This document shows positions 38,041 through 47,684 of a stretch of 64,000 bases of DNA, piece by piece; position 1 is the stretch's first letter, and the number at the start of each line of letters is the position of its first letter. A program made the translations under genes and the position numbers. The notes under the pieces were generated by a model. That model saw only the letters and a list, made by a program, of their open reading frames with translations, was not told where the DNA came from and ran no database searches. The stretch comes from Thalassotalea sp. (GTDB lineage Bacteria > Pseudomonadota > Gammaproteobacteria > Enterobacterales > Alteromonadaceae). Location of the stretch: the NCBI GenBank assembly GCA_029237915.1, contig JAQWHD010000064.1:35670-99669 (forward strand), read 5' to 3'.

Positions 38041-38202
38041 CTTGTATTCCTACCTGAAAAAAACTAACTCTTTTAGCTAGTTAAATTATAAAAAGTCGAT
38101 TATTGATAAGATATCAACTAAATTAATTTAATCAAATTGATATTACAATTTATTTACAAATTCAATTGATAAGTTCATCATTAAATACTATGCTTAAAGT
38201 GG

Positions 38203-38215
38203 TGGTCTGACCTGT
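38203..38215. promoter_or_regulatory. FadR-like operator upstream of fadE
   Basis: TGGTCTGACCTGT matches the core of the E. coli FadR operator (TGGTCNGACCNGT) at every fixed position. It lies about 30 bases before the fadE start, consistent with fatty-acid-responsive repression. Whether this organism has FadR is not shown in the window. Confidence 0.6.
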
Positions 38216-38245
38216 ATTGTAAGAGTATTATCCTAAGGAGTTATT

Positions 38246-40708
38246 TTGGAATTTTTAATTTGGCTATCCCTGTCTATAGCTGTAACCATCTATTTAGCCT
38301 ATAGTCGCGCTTCTCTTGGCGTATTCACATCCTGTTATGCTCTATTGTTACTAGCTGGCAGCTTTTTAAATTTTAACGGTATATTAAGTTGGATCATATT
38401 TGCAATAATCGCAATCCCTCTTAACGTGCGCAGTATCCGTCAACAATTAATCTCAGAGAAATTGCTTAATGCATTCAAAAAGATCATGCCAGAAATGTCT
38501 TCTACAGAAGAAGATGCTTTAAATGCCGGTACAACTTGGTTTGAATCTGAATTATTCAAAGGCGATCCTAACTGGGCTAAATTACATAACTATCCACAAC
38601 CTAGGCTTTCTTTAGAGGAACAGAACTTTTTAGATGGTCCTGTAGATGAAGTTTGCCGTATGCACGACGAATGGCAAACCACCCATGAAATTGCCGATTT
38701 ATCACCAGAAGTTTGGCAATTTTTAAAAGATAATAAATTTTTCGCCATGATCATCAAGAAAAAATATGGTGGCTTAGAGTTTGGTGCCTACGCCCAGTCT
38801 AGAGTTTTACAAAAACTCACTAGCGTATCGAGTGTTTTATCTAGTACCGTTGGCGTACCTAACTCATTAGGTCCAGGCGAATTACTACAGCACTATGGCA
38901 CCACAGAGCAGCAAGATTATTATTTACCAAGATTAGCAACCGGTGAAGAAATCCCTTGTTTTGCTTTAACGAGTCCTGAGGCTGGCTCTGATGCTGGAGC
39001 AATTCCTGACTTTGGTATTGTCTGTAAAGGTGAGTTTGAAGGTAAAGAAGTGCTAGGTATGCGCTTAACATGGAATAAACGTTATATTACCTTAGCCCCT
39101 ATTGCTACGATACTCGGCTTGGCATTTAAACTGTACGATCCTGATAAGCTAATTGGTGATGAAACAGATTTGGGTATTACTTGTGCTTTGATCCCAACAG
39201 ACATTGATGGCGTGATCACCGGTCGTCGTCATTTTCCATTAAACGTACCATTTCAAAATGGACCAACCCAAGGTAACGATATTTTTGTACCGCTAGATTA
39301 TATTATTGGTGGCGCTCCAATGGCAGGCCAAGGCTGGAAGATGCTAGTTGAGTGTTTATCTGTAGGGCGTTCAATTACCCTGCCATCTAACTCTGCAGGT
39401 GGTATTAAATCACTTGCACTAGCTACAGGTGCATACAGCCATATTCGCCGTCAATTTAAATTACCTATTGGTAAAATGGAGGGTATTGAAGAGCCATTAG
39501 CCCGTATCGGTGGTAACGCCTACTTAATGGATGCGGTAACTACCCTATCCACTGGCGCAATTGACTTAGGTGAAAAACCGTCGGTTATCGGTGCTATTTG
39601 TAAATACCACTTAACTGAAAAAATGCGTGATTGTGTTATTGATGCTATGGATATTCATGGCGGTAAAGGTGTTTGTTTAGGGCCTACTAACTACCTTGGT
39701 AGAGCTTATCAAGGGGCACCTATAGCAATAACGGTTGAAGGCGCCAATATCTTAACTCGTAACATGATTATTTATGGTCAAGGTGCTATTCGTTGTCACC
39801 CTTATGTACTTGCCGAGTTAAAATCAGCATCCAATACAAATCCGATAGAAGCTTTAGATGATTTTGACCAAGCTCTGTTTGGCCATATTGGTTTTACTAT
39901 ATCGAATACGGTTCGCTCTATTTTATTCTCATTTACAGGCGCACATTTTGTCGAAGCACCATTTAAAGATAAATCTAAACGTTATTACCAAATAATGACA
40001 CGCTTTAGCTCAAATTTAGCCTTGTTATCAGATTTATCTATGGCAGTGCTAGGCGGCGATTTAAAACGTCGTGAGCGAATTTCAGCTCGCTTGGGCGATA
40101 TTTTAAGTTACCTGTACTTAGCATCTGCGACTTTAAAGCGCTATAACGATGAAGGTCGTCAAAAAGAAGATGAAATTTTAATGGTTTGGGCTGTTGAAGA
40201 TAGCCTATACAAAGCTCAACAAGCCATTGAGGAACTTATTAATAACTTCCCTAACGCTGTTGTTAGAAAAGTATTTAAGTTGTTAGTTTCACCGTTTGGC
40301 CCTTCTCTTAAAAAACCAACGGATGTAACCGACCATAAAGTTGCTCGCTTATTACAAGTACCTTCGGCAGCTAGAAACCGTTTAGGCCAAGGACAATACC
40401 TTACTCGCAACGATACTAATTTATTAGGTAAACTTGAAATTGCGCTTGAAAACATTATTGCTTGTGAAGCCATCGTTGATAAAATTAATAAAGCTACAGG
40501 CAAACGCAATGGCATTATTAACTTAGATAAATTAGCAGAACAAGCTTTGGCTGATGGCCATATAAATGCAGAAGAAGCTGAGTTACTTACCATAACAGAA
40601 CAGCAAAGGTTAGATGTGATTAATGTCGATGACTTCGATCCACAAAGCTTAGTTACGGTTAACTCTAAGACAAAGAAAGCTAAGGCGAAAGGTGAAAAAG
40701 CGGCTTAA
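38246..40708 (+). CDS. fadE: acyl-CoA dehydrogenase FadE
   Basis: 820 residues against 814 for E. coli FadE. Two N-terminal hydrophobic segments (about 2-20 and 26-58) anchor it to the membrane. The dehydrogenase domain follows ([79 protein letters not shown]; abbreviated), then the C-terminal DUF1974 region. It performs the first step of fatty-acid beta-oxidation. The start is TTG, supported by a strong AAGGAG five bases upstream. A FadR-like site lies just before it. Confidence 0.93.
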   Translation: MEFLIWLSLSIAVTIYLAYSRASLGVFTSCYALLLLAGSFLNFNGILSWIIFAIIAIPLNVRSIRQQLISEKLLNAFKKIMPEMSSTEEDALNAGTTWFESELFKGDPNWAKLHNYPQPRLSLEEQNFLDGPVDEVCRMHDEWQTTHEIADLSPEVWQFLKDNKFFAMIIKKKYGGLEFGAYAQSRVLQKLTSVSSVLSSTVGVPNSLGPGELLQHYGTTEQQDYYLPRLATGEEIPCFALTSPEAGSDAGAIPDFGIVCKGEFEGKEVLGMRLTWNKRYITLAPIATILGLAFKLYDPDKLIGDETDLGITCALIPTDIDGVITGRRHFPLNVPFQNGPTQGNDIFVPLDYIIGGAPMAGQGWKMLVECLSVGRSITLPSNSAGGIKSLALATGAYSHIRRQFKLPIGKMEGIEEPLARIGGNAYLMDAVTTLSTGAIDLGEKPSVIGAICKYHLTEKMRDCVIDAMDIHGGKGVCLGPTNYLGRAYQGAPIAITVEGANILTRNMIIYGQGAIRCHPYVLAELKSASNTNPIEALDDFDQALFGHIGFTISNTVRSILFSFTGAHFVEAPFKDKSKRYYQIMTRFSSNLALLSDLSMAVLGGDLKRRERISARLGDILSYLYLASATLKRYNDEGRQKEDEILMVWAVEDSLYKAQQAIEELINNFPNAVVRKVFKLLVSPFGPSLKKPTDVTDHKVARLLQVPSAARNRLGQGQYLTRNDTNLLGKLEIALENIIACEAIVDKINKATGKRNGIINLDKLAEQALADGHINAEEAELLTITEQQRLDVINVDDFDPQSLVTVNSKTKKAKAKGEKAA

Positions 40709-40745
40709 CTAAAACGGTTTAACTAAAGCCTGCCATAAAGACTTA

Positions 40746-40777
40746 AAAAGCAATGAATACTATTCATTGCTTTTTTT
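40746..40777 (+). terminator. intrinsic terminator after fadE
   Basis: AAAAAGCAATGAA / TTCATTGCTTTTT stem, loop TACTA, followed by more T; about 40 bases past the stop codon. Confidence 0.88.
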
Positions 40778-40892
40778 ATGCCTTTACAAAAGCCATATCA
40801 TCCGTTTACAAAAACGTACAGCAAATCTAAAAGGATGTATTTACACTTCCAACCATAATTCAGTGTCATTACTACGAAGGCCACAATATTAT

Positions 40893-40981
40893 GGAGCGTG
40901 CTGAGAGTCAGCTCCGTGCCACTTTTGCCATACAAGGTGAGAAAGAATACTCCGTCATTCCATCGTGCTTTTGGATGGAAT
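40893..40981. repeat. cluster of small REP-like palindromes
   Basis: Two stem-loops in an otherwise empty 370-base gap between fadE and umuD. One is GGAGC...GCTCC with an inner GCTGA/TCAGC (40893-40915). The other is ATTCCATC / GATGGAAT (40957-40981), which resembles the widespread CCGTCATTCC...GGAATCTCC palindrome of proteobacteria. No coding sequence was seen here. Confidence 0.55.
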
Positions 40982-41047
40982 CTCCTAAATTGACAGCGTG
41001 CGTATATTCGAGATGTTAGCTTTCCAAATTAAACTTTAAAATGTATA

Positions 41048-41063
41048 CTGTATTTATGTACAG
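41048..41063. promoter_or_regulatory. LexA (SOS) box upstream of umuDC
   Basis: CTGTATTTATGTACAG is a perfect CTGT-N8-ACAG LexA operator. It overlaps a possible -10 element (TATACT at 41044-41049) and ends 18 bases before the umuD start, so umuDC should be repressed by LexA and induced by DNA damage. Confidence 0.88.
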
Positions 41064-41081
41064 TTGTTGGCGTTTTTATTT

Positions 41082-41495
41082 GTGAAAGTTATTCCTATTT
41101 ATATAGAAGCAGGTATTTCTGGCTTTGAATCTCCGGCAAGCGAATATCAAGAGCTTGGATTATCATTAGATCAGCTTCTTATTCAGCACCCAAATGCTAC
41201 ATTTATTGGTCAAGCTAAAGGTCAATCAATGCAAGGTATTGGTATTTTTGATGGTGACTTATTAATTGTCGATAGAAGCCTAACGGCAAACACGAACGAT
41301 ATTATTATTGCGAATTACAACGGTTGTTTTGTGTGTAAAATTTTAGATAAAAACAATGCCCAGCTATTATCGGCATCAAGCCTACATCCGCCTGTTACCA
41401 TTCAACAAGATGATGAATTTCAATTGGAGGGCGTGGTAACTCGCTCGATCCGATTACATCATAGCGCTCCTGAGCTAATGTCATGCTTGCTTTAG
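41082..41495 (+). CDS. umuD: UmuD-type SOS mutagenesis protein (S24 peptidase family)
   Basis: About 137 residues from the GTG at 41082; TTG codons at 41064 and 41067 are alternatives, none with a strong ribosome binding site. It aligns with E. coli UmuD around GFESPASEYQE, LDQLLIQHPNATF and GDLLIVDRS. The catalytic Ser49 (GQSM) and Lys86 (FVCKIL) are 37 residues apart, as in E. coli (S60, K97). The self-cleavage point aligns with Ser13-Gly14 instead of the usual Cys/Ala-Gly. RecA-stimulated self-cleavage converts UmuD to the form that partners UmuC in DNA polymerase V. The 3' end lies in a duplicated segment. Confidence 0.9.
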   Translation: MKVIPIYIEAGISGFESPASEYQELGLSLDQLLIQHPNATFIGQAKGQSMQGIGIFDGDLLIVDRSLTANTNDIIIANYNGCFVCKILDKNNAQLLSASSLHPPVTIQQDDEFQLEGVVTRSIRLHHSAPELMSCLL

Positions 41496-41563
41496 TCGAC
41501 GCTCTAGCCGATCACAACCTAATACTGCCCCTGAGCTAATGTTATGTTTGCTTTAGTCGATGC
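41469..41563 (+). repeat. 61-bp-period direct repeat at the umuD-umuC junction
   Basis: The 34 bases at 41469-41502 recur at 41530-41563 with three C-to-T differences. Each copy contains CCTGAGCTAATG and a umuC-like beginning (ATG-C/T-TTGCTTTAGTCGA). In copy 1 this is the end of umuD; in copy 2 it is the true umuC start. Confidence 0.9.
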
Positions 41564-42800
41564 GGTATCCTTTTATGCCAGCGCCGAAAAGGTTTTTGAC
41601 CCGAGTATTCGTAATAAACCTGTTGTCGTATTAACCAATAATGACGGCTGTATTTGCGCTGTATGTCCTATTGCTCGTCGTCTTGGTATTCCAAAATTTA
41701 AACCGTATTTTAAAATCAAATCATTTTTAAAGCAGCATAACGTGGTGGTTCGATCGTCAAATTACGAGTTGTATGCTGATTTAAGTGATCAAATGATGAA
41801 TGTTATTGCCCGTTTTTGTGATAACCAGCACATCTACTCGATTGATGAATCTTTTTTAGAATTTAAGCATTATCAAAAAATAATTAACAGCTGGCACGAT
41901 TACGGCCATTTAATTAGAAATGCGGTGTGGAAAGAAACTCGATTACCCGTTGGGGTTGGTTTTGGTATAACCCCTACATTAGCTAAGGCCGCAAATCATG
42001 CCGCGAAAAAACTTTCCGGCTTTAATGGTGTTGCCGTTATTGATGATATGACCTCTGCGGCCGAAATATTAAAGCGTATGGATGTTAGTGAGGTATGGGG
42101 AGTCGGTAATAAGTTAACCGCTAAATTAAAAGCACAAGGTATAGATACGGCGTTTAAATTATCTCAGCAACCAGCCAAAGCTATGCGTAAACAATTTAGT
42201 GTGGTGTTGGAAAGAACCATAAATGAATTGAATGGCCAGATTTGTTTATCATGGGAAGATGTTAAGGCAGCAAAACAAGAAATATTTTCAACCCGAAGTT
42301 TTGGGCAGCGAATATGTGATATTAATACTTTGCAGTCGGCGTTAGCAACCCATGCAGGGATTGTTGCTAAAAAGCTCCGGCAGCAGAATTCATTAGTTAA
42401 AAAAGTAATGATATTTGCTTCCAGCTCACCACACGATGCAAATTATTATAAACAATCTATCGTCTATGAATTTCCTCAGGCTACCGACAACACCTGCGTC
42501 ATCGCAAGTGCAGTTGCTTTGGTCATTAATTATATCTATCGTCATGGGGTGTTTTTTTATCGTTGTGGTGTGGGGGCTATATCGTTAGAAAGTAAGCAGT
42601 TTCGGCAAGCAGATTTATTTATTGAACACAAAGAAAACCCGCAACTAATGTCGTGCTTTGATGCGATAAATCATCGATTCGGTCAAGGGACATTAGCGCT
42701 AGCAAGCCAAGGGCAAAGTGAACGTTGGCAAATGAGTCGAAACTTTTTAAGTCCTCAGTTCACTAGTAATTGGCGAGATATACCTAAAATCACCTGTTAG
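41544..42800 (+). CDS. umuC: translesion DNA polymerase V catalytic subunit UmuC
   Basis: 418 residues against 422 in E. coli. Y-family polymerase motifs: MFALVDAVSFYASAEKVF with the first catalytic Asp, VVLTNNDGCICA, SSNYELYADLS, and YSIDESFLE with the catalytic Asp-Glu pair. The little-finger domain follows (EIFSTRSFGQRI). QADLF near the C-terminus fits the beta-clamp motif (QLNLF in E. coli). The usual Cys of FYASCE is Ala here. It is 48 bases after umuD and shares its LexA-controlled promoter. Confidence 0.95.
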   Translation: MFALVDAVSFYASAEKVFDPSIRNKPVVVLTNNDGCICAVCPIARRLGIPKFKPYFKIKSFLKQHNVVVRSSNYELYADLSDQMMNVIARFCDNQHIYSIDESFLEFKHYQKIINSWHDYGHLIRNAVWKETRLPVGVGFGITPTLAKAANHAAKKLSGFNGVAVIDDMTSAAEILKRMDVSEVWGVGNKLTAKLKAQGIDTAFKLSQQPAKAMRKQFSVVLERTINELNGQICLSWEDVKAAKQEIFSTRSFGQRICDINTLQSALATHAGIVAKKLRQQNSLVKKVMIFASSSPHDANYYKQSIVYEFPQATDNTCVIASAVALVINYIYRHGVFFYRCGVGAISLESKQFRQADLFIEHKENPQLMSCFDAINHRFGQGTLALASQGQSERWQMSRNFLSPQFTSNWRDIPKITC

Positions 42801-42832
42801 TTGCAGTTTAATGAAATTTGTATAATAAGCTT

Positions 42833-44722
42833 CTACTTAGATGCTATCCAGTCATTCACTTTTTGCTCTAACAAAACAAGTGGCATAGCCCCGTTGAGTA
42901 AAACCACATCATGAAACTCTCTAATATCGAATTTGTTTTTTAAGAGTCGTTTAGCTTGTTTTCTTAACTCAAGTATCTTTAACATACCTAGCTTATAACC
43001 AAGCGCTTGTCCTGGCCATACCATATAACGTTCTATTTCTGATTTCACTTCTACGTGAGGGTTACCTGTTACATCCATCATATACTTGATGCCTTGCTCA
43101 CGGCTCCAACGTTTATGATGAATACCACTATCAACAACTAATCGTGTAGCCCTAAATAGCTCGGCTTTAAGGCGACCTAAATTGCCATAAGGGTCGTTTT
43201 TATACATGCCCATTTCATAGGCTACTTGTTCTGAATATAAAGCCCAGCCTTCAACGTAAGCATTATACGGTGCAAGTTTTCGTAGTAATGGAAATTGCTG
43301 CGCCATATTTAAAGAAACTTGCCAATGGTGTCCTGGGTTGGTTTCATGAAAGGTAAGGGTCGGCATATCAAACTTAGTAATTGCAGACATATCTCGTAAA
43401 TTAATCCAAAACACACCCGGCATATCGCCATCTAAACTCGGCGGAGTATATTGACCGCCGGCACTGGTTTCCTCTACTTCTTTAGGGAATGCTTTTACGG
43501 TTACATCGTATGGTATAGGGGTTTTAAATTGCGTTTTGATAATGTTGTTGATGTCTTTAATTTGCTGATTTAAATCAGAAATTAATTGCTCTTTACCTTG
43601 TTCACTGTCTTCATAAGAAAAGCGAATTTCTTTTCCAAGTGCGTTCATGCGCTCGGCAACAGTACCCATTTCATATCCTAATTGTGATAAAATTGAGTCC
43701 ATGTCGGCGCTAATACGAGCAACTTCGGCTAATCCTAGTTGATGAATTTCTTCAGCGGTTAAATCACTATCACCTTGGGTTTTAATAGTGTATTGGTAGA
43801 ATTTATCACCATCAGGCTGCGCCCAAATACCATCACCTTTAGCTGCTTTGGGCTTGTATGTGATTAAGGTATCTGCAATGCGATTAAAACTTGGGTATAA
43901 CTCATTAATAAGAATGTTTTTAACGTCATTAGTTAATTGTTTTTGCTCGGCTAAGTCGATACTAGTAATGTTTGCTATTTTATCTTTAAAGGTCAGTAGT
44001 AAGCTGTTCTTTGTAACGTTTATCTTAGTGTAATTATTTAGGTAGCTATGTGCTGAGTTTAAAATAGCTAATGGTGGCACCCAGCCTTTATCTGCATCAA
44101 GGATAAACTTATTGCGTACTTGTTTACTTTGCTCGACAAAAGCACTTAAGCGTTCAATAAAGTCTTTTGCATCTTTGCTATTTTCTATCTTATGGTTATT
44201 AGTTAACACTGCAATAGAATCGATTAACGGGCCATTAATTTGGTTAATAATAAATGCTTGATGGCCAAAATAAGAGTCAATAAAGCCAAAGTTAAAATCT
44301 GTTTTTCCTGCATAGTAAGAGTAAATGTTGGCAAGTATTAAGCGGTTATCTTCTGTTATAGGATCGTCGCTTGGTTCGTGTTCAAGCATTTGCTGCGACT
44401 TGGCTGCCATGAAATTACGAAACATTAAATCCTTATTAATGTCGTAATTATCGAGTTTGTTAAAATAGTAATAACCAACAGAGCTTTGTTCTGCTGCGAC
44501 TTGTGAAGCTAACTGTGGTCTTACTTTAAAGAATTCAGTATTGGTTTCACTGATTATTTCAGCTATAGGGGTGATATTTGCAGCGTCATTTACACCGATA
44601 ACGTCGAGTACCGGTTGTTTTTCTTCTTTAATAATCGTGATGGTTTGCTCTTGATCTGAACAAGCAAATAGAAGAGTAAGTGAGGCGCTTAATAGTGAAA
44701 GCTTTAATGAGGCTAGTTTCAT
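42833..44722 (-). CDS. DUF885 family lipoprotein, putative zinc peptidase
   Basis: About 629 residues. A lipoprotein signal (SASLTLLFACSDQ) is followed by the DUF885 fold. The key motif is HETNPGHHWQ, the HExxPGHH form of a zinc-peptidase site, with a downstream Glu in YVEGWALYSEQVA and the conserved KSEIERYMVWPGQALGYKLG region. Family members are thought to be metallopeptidases, but substrates are largely unknown. The ATG at 44722 gives a better signal peptide than the GTG at 44734. It ends about 30 bases from the umuC stop codon, convergent. Confidence 0.85.
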   Translation of the reverse strand: MKLASLKLSLLSASLTLLFACSDQEQTITIIKEEKQPVLDVIGVNDAANITPIAEIISETNTEFFKVRPQLASQVAAEQSSVGYYYFNKLDNYDINKDLMFRNFMAAKSQQMLEHEPSDDPITEDNRLILANIYSYYAGKTDFNFGFIDSYFGHQAFIINQINGPLIDSIAVLTNNHKIENSKDAKDFIERLSAFVEQSKQVRNKFILDADKGWVPPLAILNSAHSYLNNYTKINVTKNSLLLTFKDKIANITSIDLAEQKQLTNDVKNILINELYPSFNRIADTLITYKPKAAKGDGIWAQPDGDKFYQYTIKTQGDSDLTAEEIHQLGLAEVARISADMDSILSQLGYEMGTVAERMNALGKEIRFSYEDSEQGKEQLISDLNQQIKDINNIIKTQFKTPIPYDVTVKAFPKEVEETSAGGQYTPPSLDGDMPGVFWINLRDMSAITKFDMPTLTFHETNPGHHWQVSLNMAQQFPLLRKLAPYNAYVEGWALYSEQVAYEMGMYKNDPYGNLGRLKAELFRATRLVVDSGIHHKRWSREQGIKYMMDVTGNPHVEVKSEIERYMVWPGQALGYKLGMLKILELRKQAKRLLKNKFDIREFHDVVLLNGAMPLVLLEQKVNDWIASK

Positions 44723-44751
44723 TGCAATGACCACAGTTAAAAATTATTGAT

Positions 44752-44776
44752 TAATACCAATCAATATAAGGTATTA
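44752..44776. repeat. small palindrome TAATACC/GGTATTA
   Basis: Perfect 7-base arms in the gap between the DUF885 and M48 genes. Its left side shares TTAATACCAA with the inverted repeat before pheS. Confidence 0.45.
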
Positions 44777-44890
44777 GTTAAAAGAATACTTTATTTTTTA
44801 TAAAAACTTGGTTGTTTAGGTGCAAGGTTTTACAATGTATTAACGTTTGCTCTGTGGCAATTTAAAGAATTAATTATAAGAATCAATTTA

Positions 44891-45703
44891 ATGAAAAAAT
44901 CTCTCATCGCATTATTAGTTTTAACTAGCTTAGTATCTTCTTGTTCAACGTCGCCAACAGGCAGGAAACAAATTTTATTTCACTCTTCCAGTGAGTTAAA
45001 TGCAATGGGGAGTTCATCGTTTGAACAAATGAAAAAAGAACAGGCGATAAGTACCGATAAAAAAGTAAATGCATTTGTTCAGTGTGTTGCTGACTCTATA
45101 ACACCAAATGTTAACTCCAAAGTGCATAAAGGTGAGTGGGAAGTGGTGGTGTTTGATTCTGAGCAAATTAATGCATTCGCATTACCTGGTGGTAAAATAG
45201 GCGTTTATACTGGCATATTAAATGTGACTGAGAATGCAGGGCAATTAGGCGCTATTATTGGTCATGAAGTGGGGCATGTTATCGCTCAACACTCAAATGA
45301 ACGTTTATCTTCGAACCAGCTTTCACAAGCTGCTTTAATTGTTGCCGGCACAACTATGGCTGCAAAAGATGTTGATAATAATACGTTATTATTAGCAGGC
45401 CTTGGTTTAGGGCTACAGTACGGGGTATTAATGCCATACGGCCGAGCGCACGAAACGGAAGCTGATATTATTGGTCAGGAATTAATGGCAATCTCAGGGT
45501 TTGATCCTAAAGAAAGCGTTAAGCTTTGGCAGAATATGGCTAAACAAGGCGGCGCTGCGCCACCTGAATTTTTCTCAACCCATCCGTCAAATCAAACGCG
45601 CATTAACGGTTTAACTAAACACTTAGCTAAGACTAACCAGATGTATGCACAAAGTGAAATAAAACCGAATTGTGTTAAGCCGACGATCCCGAAAAGTAAA
45701 TAA
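44891..45703 (+). CDS. M48 family metalloprotease lipoprotein (LoiP/YggG-like)
   Basis: 270 residues. The lipobox VSSCS places the acylated Cys at residue 18. The M48 zinc motif is HEVGH (GAIIGHEVGHVIAQHSNER), with the third ligand in HETEADIIG. The sequence around INAFALPGGKIGVYTGIL is typical of single-domain M48 lipoproteins such as LoiP, which cut misfolded membrane or periplasmic proteins. It lacks the TPR domain seen in the BepA homologue of this window. Monocistronic. Confidence 0.88.
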   Translation: MKKSLIALLVLTSLVSSCSTSPTGRKQILFHSSSELNAMGSSSFEQMKKEQAISTDKKVNAFVQCVADSITPNVNSKVHKGEWEVVVFDSEQINAFALPGGKIGVYTGILNVTENAGQLGAIIGHEVGHVIAQHSNERLSSNQLSQAALIVAGTTMAAKDVDNNTLLLAGLGLGLQYGVLMPYGRAHETEADIIGQELMAISGFDPKESVKLWQNMAKQGGAAPPEFFSTHPSNQTRINGLTKHLAKTNQMYAQSEIKPNCVKPTIPKSK

Positions 45704-45794
45704 AATTCACTGAGAGGAATATCATATTTTTCTGGAATAATTGACGCTTAACATGCTATCATTTCGCCCGAATTTTTTCATATAAGAAGTAATC

Positions 45795-46409
45795 ATGACT
45801 GACTTTACAAGTATCGAACAACGCGTAAGTTACGGCGTGGGCCGCCAATTAGGTGACCAATTACGTAATAACCCATTTAAAGACTTTGAAGTAGCTGCTG
45901 TACAAGCAGGTATCGCTGATGCATTAGCTGACGCTGCTAGCCAAGTAAGTCAAGAAGACTTACAAGAAGCATTCACTATTGTTTCTCAAAAATTACAAGC
46001 ACAAGAAGCTGAGTTAGCTAAAGAAGCATCTGCAGCTGGTGAAGCATATTTAACAGAAAATGCTAAACGTGATGACGTAATTGTTACTGAATCTGGCTTA
46101 CATTACGAAGTATTAGTTGCTGGTGAAGGCGAAAAGCCTACTGCTGCTAGCACTGTTAGCTGTCACTACCACGGTACATTTACAGACGGTTCAGTATTTG
46201 ATTCATCTGTAGAACGTGGTCAACCTGCTGAATTCCCAGTAGGCGGCGTTATCGCTGGTTGGACTGAAGCATTACAAATGATGGCTGTTGGTTCAAAATG
46301 GCGTTTACACGTGCCATATAGCTTAGCGTACGGCGAGCAAGGCTCACAGGGTGCTATCCCACCATATGCTACTTTAATATTTGACGTAGAGCTTTTAGCT
46401 ATCGTTTAA
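45795..46409 (+). CDS. fklB: FKBP-type peptidyl-prolyl cis-trans isomerase
   Basis: 204 residues against 206 for E. coli FklB. The N-terminal helical dimerisation domain (SIEQRVSYGVGRQLGDQL..., about 1-90) precedes the FKBP domain with VSCHYHGTFTDGSVFDSS, FPVGGVIAGWTEALQMM and IPPYATLIFDVELL. No signal peptide, so it is cytoplasmic like FklB rather than periplasmic FkpA. It catalyses proline isomerisation. A strong terminator follows. Confidence 0.92.
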   Translation: MTDFTSIEQRVSYGVGRQLGDQLRNNPFKDFEVAAVQAGIADALADAASQVSQEDLQEAFTIVSQKLQAQEAELAKEASAAGEAYLTENAKRDDVIVTESGLHYEVLVAGEGEKPTAASTVSCHYHGTFTDGSVFDSSVERGQPAEFPVGGVIAGWTEALQMMAVGSKWRLHVPYSLAYGEQGSQGAIPPYATLIFDVELLAIV

Positions 46410-46417
46410 TGTTATTG

Positions 46418-46448
46418 AAAAAGCCGGGTGTTTCCCGGCTTTTTTTTA
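46418..46448 (+). terminator. intrinsic terminator after fklB
   Basis: AAGCCGGG / CCCGGCTT stem, loop TGTTT, followed by a run of T. Confidence 0.92.
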
Positions 46449-46526
46449 ACTCAAGGATGAGTTAATGCAAACTACCATGAATAGGAATAAAGTTTGTAGT
46501 GAAGGGATGAGGGTAAGTAAACTGCT

Positions 46527-46575
46527 TAGAAACTAGAAACTAGAAACTAGAAACTAGAAACTAGAAACTAGAAAC
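46527..46575. repeat. 7-bp tandem repeat, TAGAAAC x7
   Basis: Seven perfect consecutive copies of TAGAAAC in the gap between fklB and dapB, about 77 bases before the dapB start. Perfect identity suggests recent slippage expansion; it may vary between strains. Confidence 0.95.
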
Positions 46576-46652
46576 ATATTTGTCATGATAATTACTTTAG
46601 TTACCATAACAAAAATGTTTAATATTCAAATATCAAAAATAAGAGAATAACA

Positions 46653-47456
46653 ATGACAACTAAAGTTGCAATCTTAGGCTGTGGCGGTCGCATGGGCCGT
46701 AATTTATTACAAGCAGCGATTGAACATGAAAGTATCGAGCTAGTCGGTGGCTTCGTACGTGAATCATCCACACTAAAAGGCATTGATGCTGGTGAATTGT
46801 GCGGCGTTGGTCACAAAAACTGTCCGGTAACCTCTGAGCTTAATGATCTGTTAACAGCTGATGTATTTATTGATTTCACTTCAATTGAATCTACTATGGC
46901 TAATGTGCAGTGGTGTAATGAACACGGTAAGGCCATTGTTATAGGTACCACAGGTTTTAGTGACGATGAAGTTGCTCAGTTGCAGTCTGCAGGCAAAGAT
47001 ATCCCCGTTGTACTTGCTCCTAATACCAGTGTAGGCGTTAATTTATTATTTAAGCTATTAGAAATAACTGCTAAAGCAATAGGCGACTATACTGATATAG
47101 AAATTTTCGAAGCACATCACCGTTTTAAGAAAGATGCACCATCTGGCACTGCGATGAAAATGGGCCAAGTGATTGCTGACACACTCGATAGAGACTTAAA
47201 TAAAGTTGCTGTTTACGGACGAGAAGGCATAACTGAAGAGCGAGCAAAAGACACTATAGGTTTTGCAACCGTGCGTGCCGGCGATATTATTGGTGAGCAT
47301 ACTGCCTTTTTTGCCGACCTTGGTGAGCGTTTAGAGATCACTCATAAAGCAACCTCAAGAATGACATTTGCGCTGGGTGCAATGCGCGCAGCAGCATGGC
47401 TCAAAAAAGCACCAAATGGATTTTATGATATGCAAGATGTACTTGGTTTGAAATAG
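46653..47456 (+). CDS. dapB: 4-hydroxy-tetrahydrodipicolinate reductase
   Basis: 267 residues. The NAD(P)-binding motif is [14 protein letters not shown]. The DapB signature is [22 protein letters not shown], with the catalytic His pair and Lys. [18 protein letters not shown] follows. It reduces the cyclic intermediate of the lysine/diaminopimelate pathway, supplying peptidoglycan and lysine. It lies upstream of carAB, a common gammaproteobacterial order. Confidence 0.97.
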   Translation: MTTKVAILGCGGRMGRNLLQAAIEHESIELVGGFVRESSTLKGIDAGELCGVGHKNCPVTSELNDLLTADVFIDFTSIESTMANVQWCNEHGKAIVIGTTGFSDDEVAQLQSAGKDIPVVLAPNTSVGVNLLFKLLEITAKAIGDYTDIEIFEAHHRFKKDAPSGTAMKMGQVIADTLDRDLNKVAVYGREGITEERAKDTIGFATVRAGDIIGEHTAFFADLGERLEITHKATSRMTFALGAMRAAAWLKKAPNGFYDMQDVLGLK

Positions 47457-47684
47457 ATAACTAGGTTTTTTGGCAGCTTAAGGCCTGTTTTAGCTTAAGT
47501 TACCGATTAACTGCAAAATTGTTTCAATTTGTTATGGACGAATTGAGCTGTAACACGTAAAATACGCCGATTTTGCCAAAAAATAATTTTTGGCGTGAAA
47601 TATACATAATAACTGCTAATGTTTGGCTAACAAGCCATTAACTTGTAGTGGTTATTACTACTTTGATTCATTATGGAGGTTAAA

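Noticed and set aside
41483..41538. Alternative umuC start in the first repeat copy
   Set aside because: The frame stops after 18 codons and the 61-base period shifts frame, so it cannot lead into umuC.
46527..46575. Heptamer array considered as a CRISPR-like repeat
   Set aside because: Units are contiguous 7-mers without spacers and no cas genes are present.
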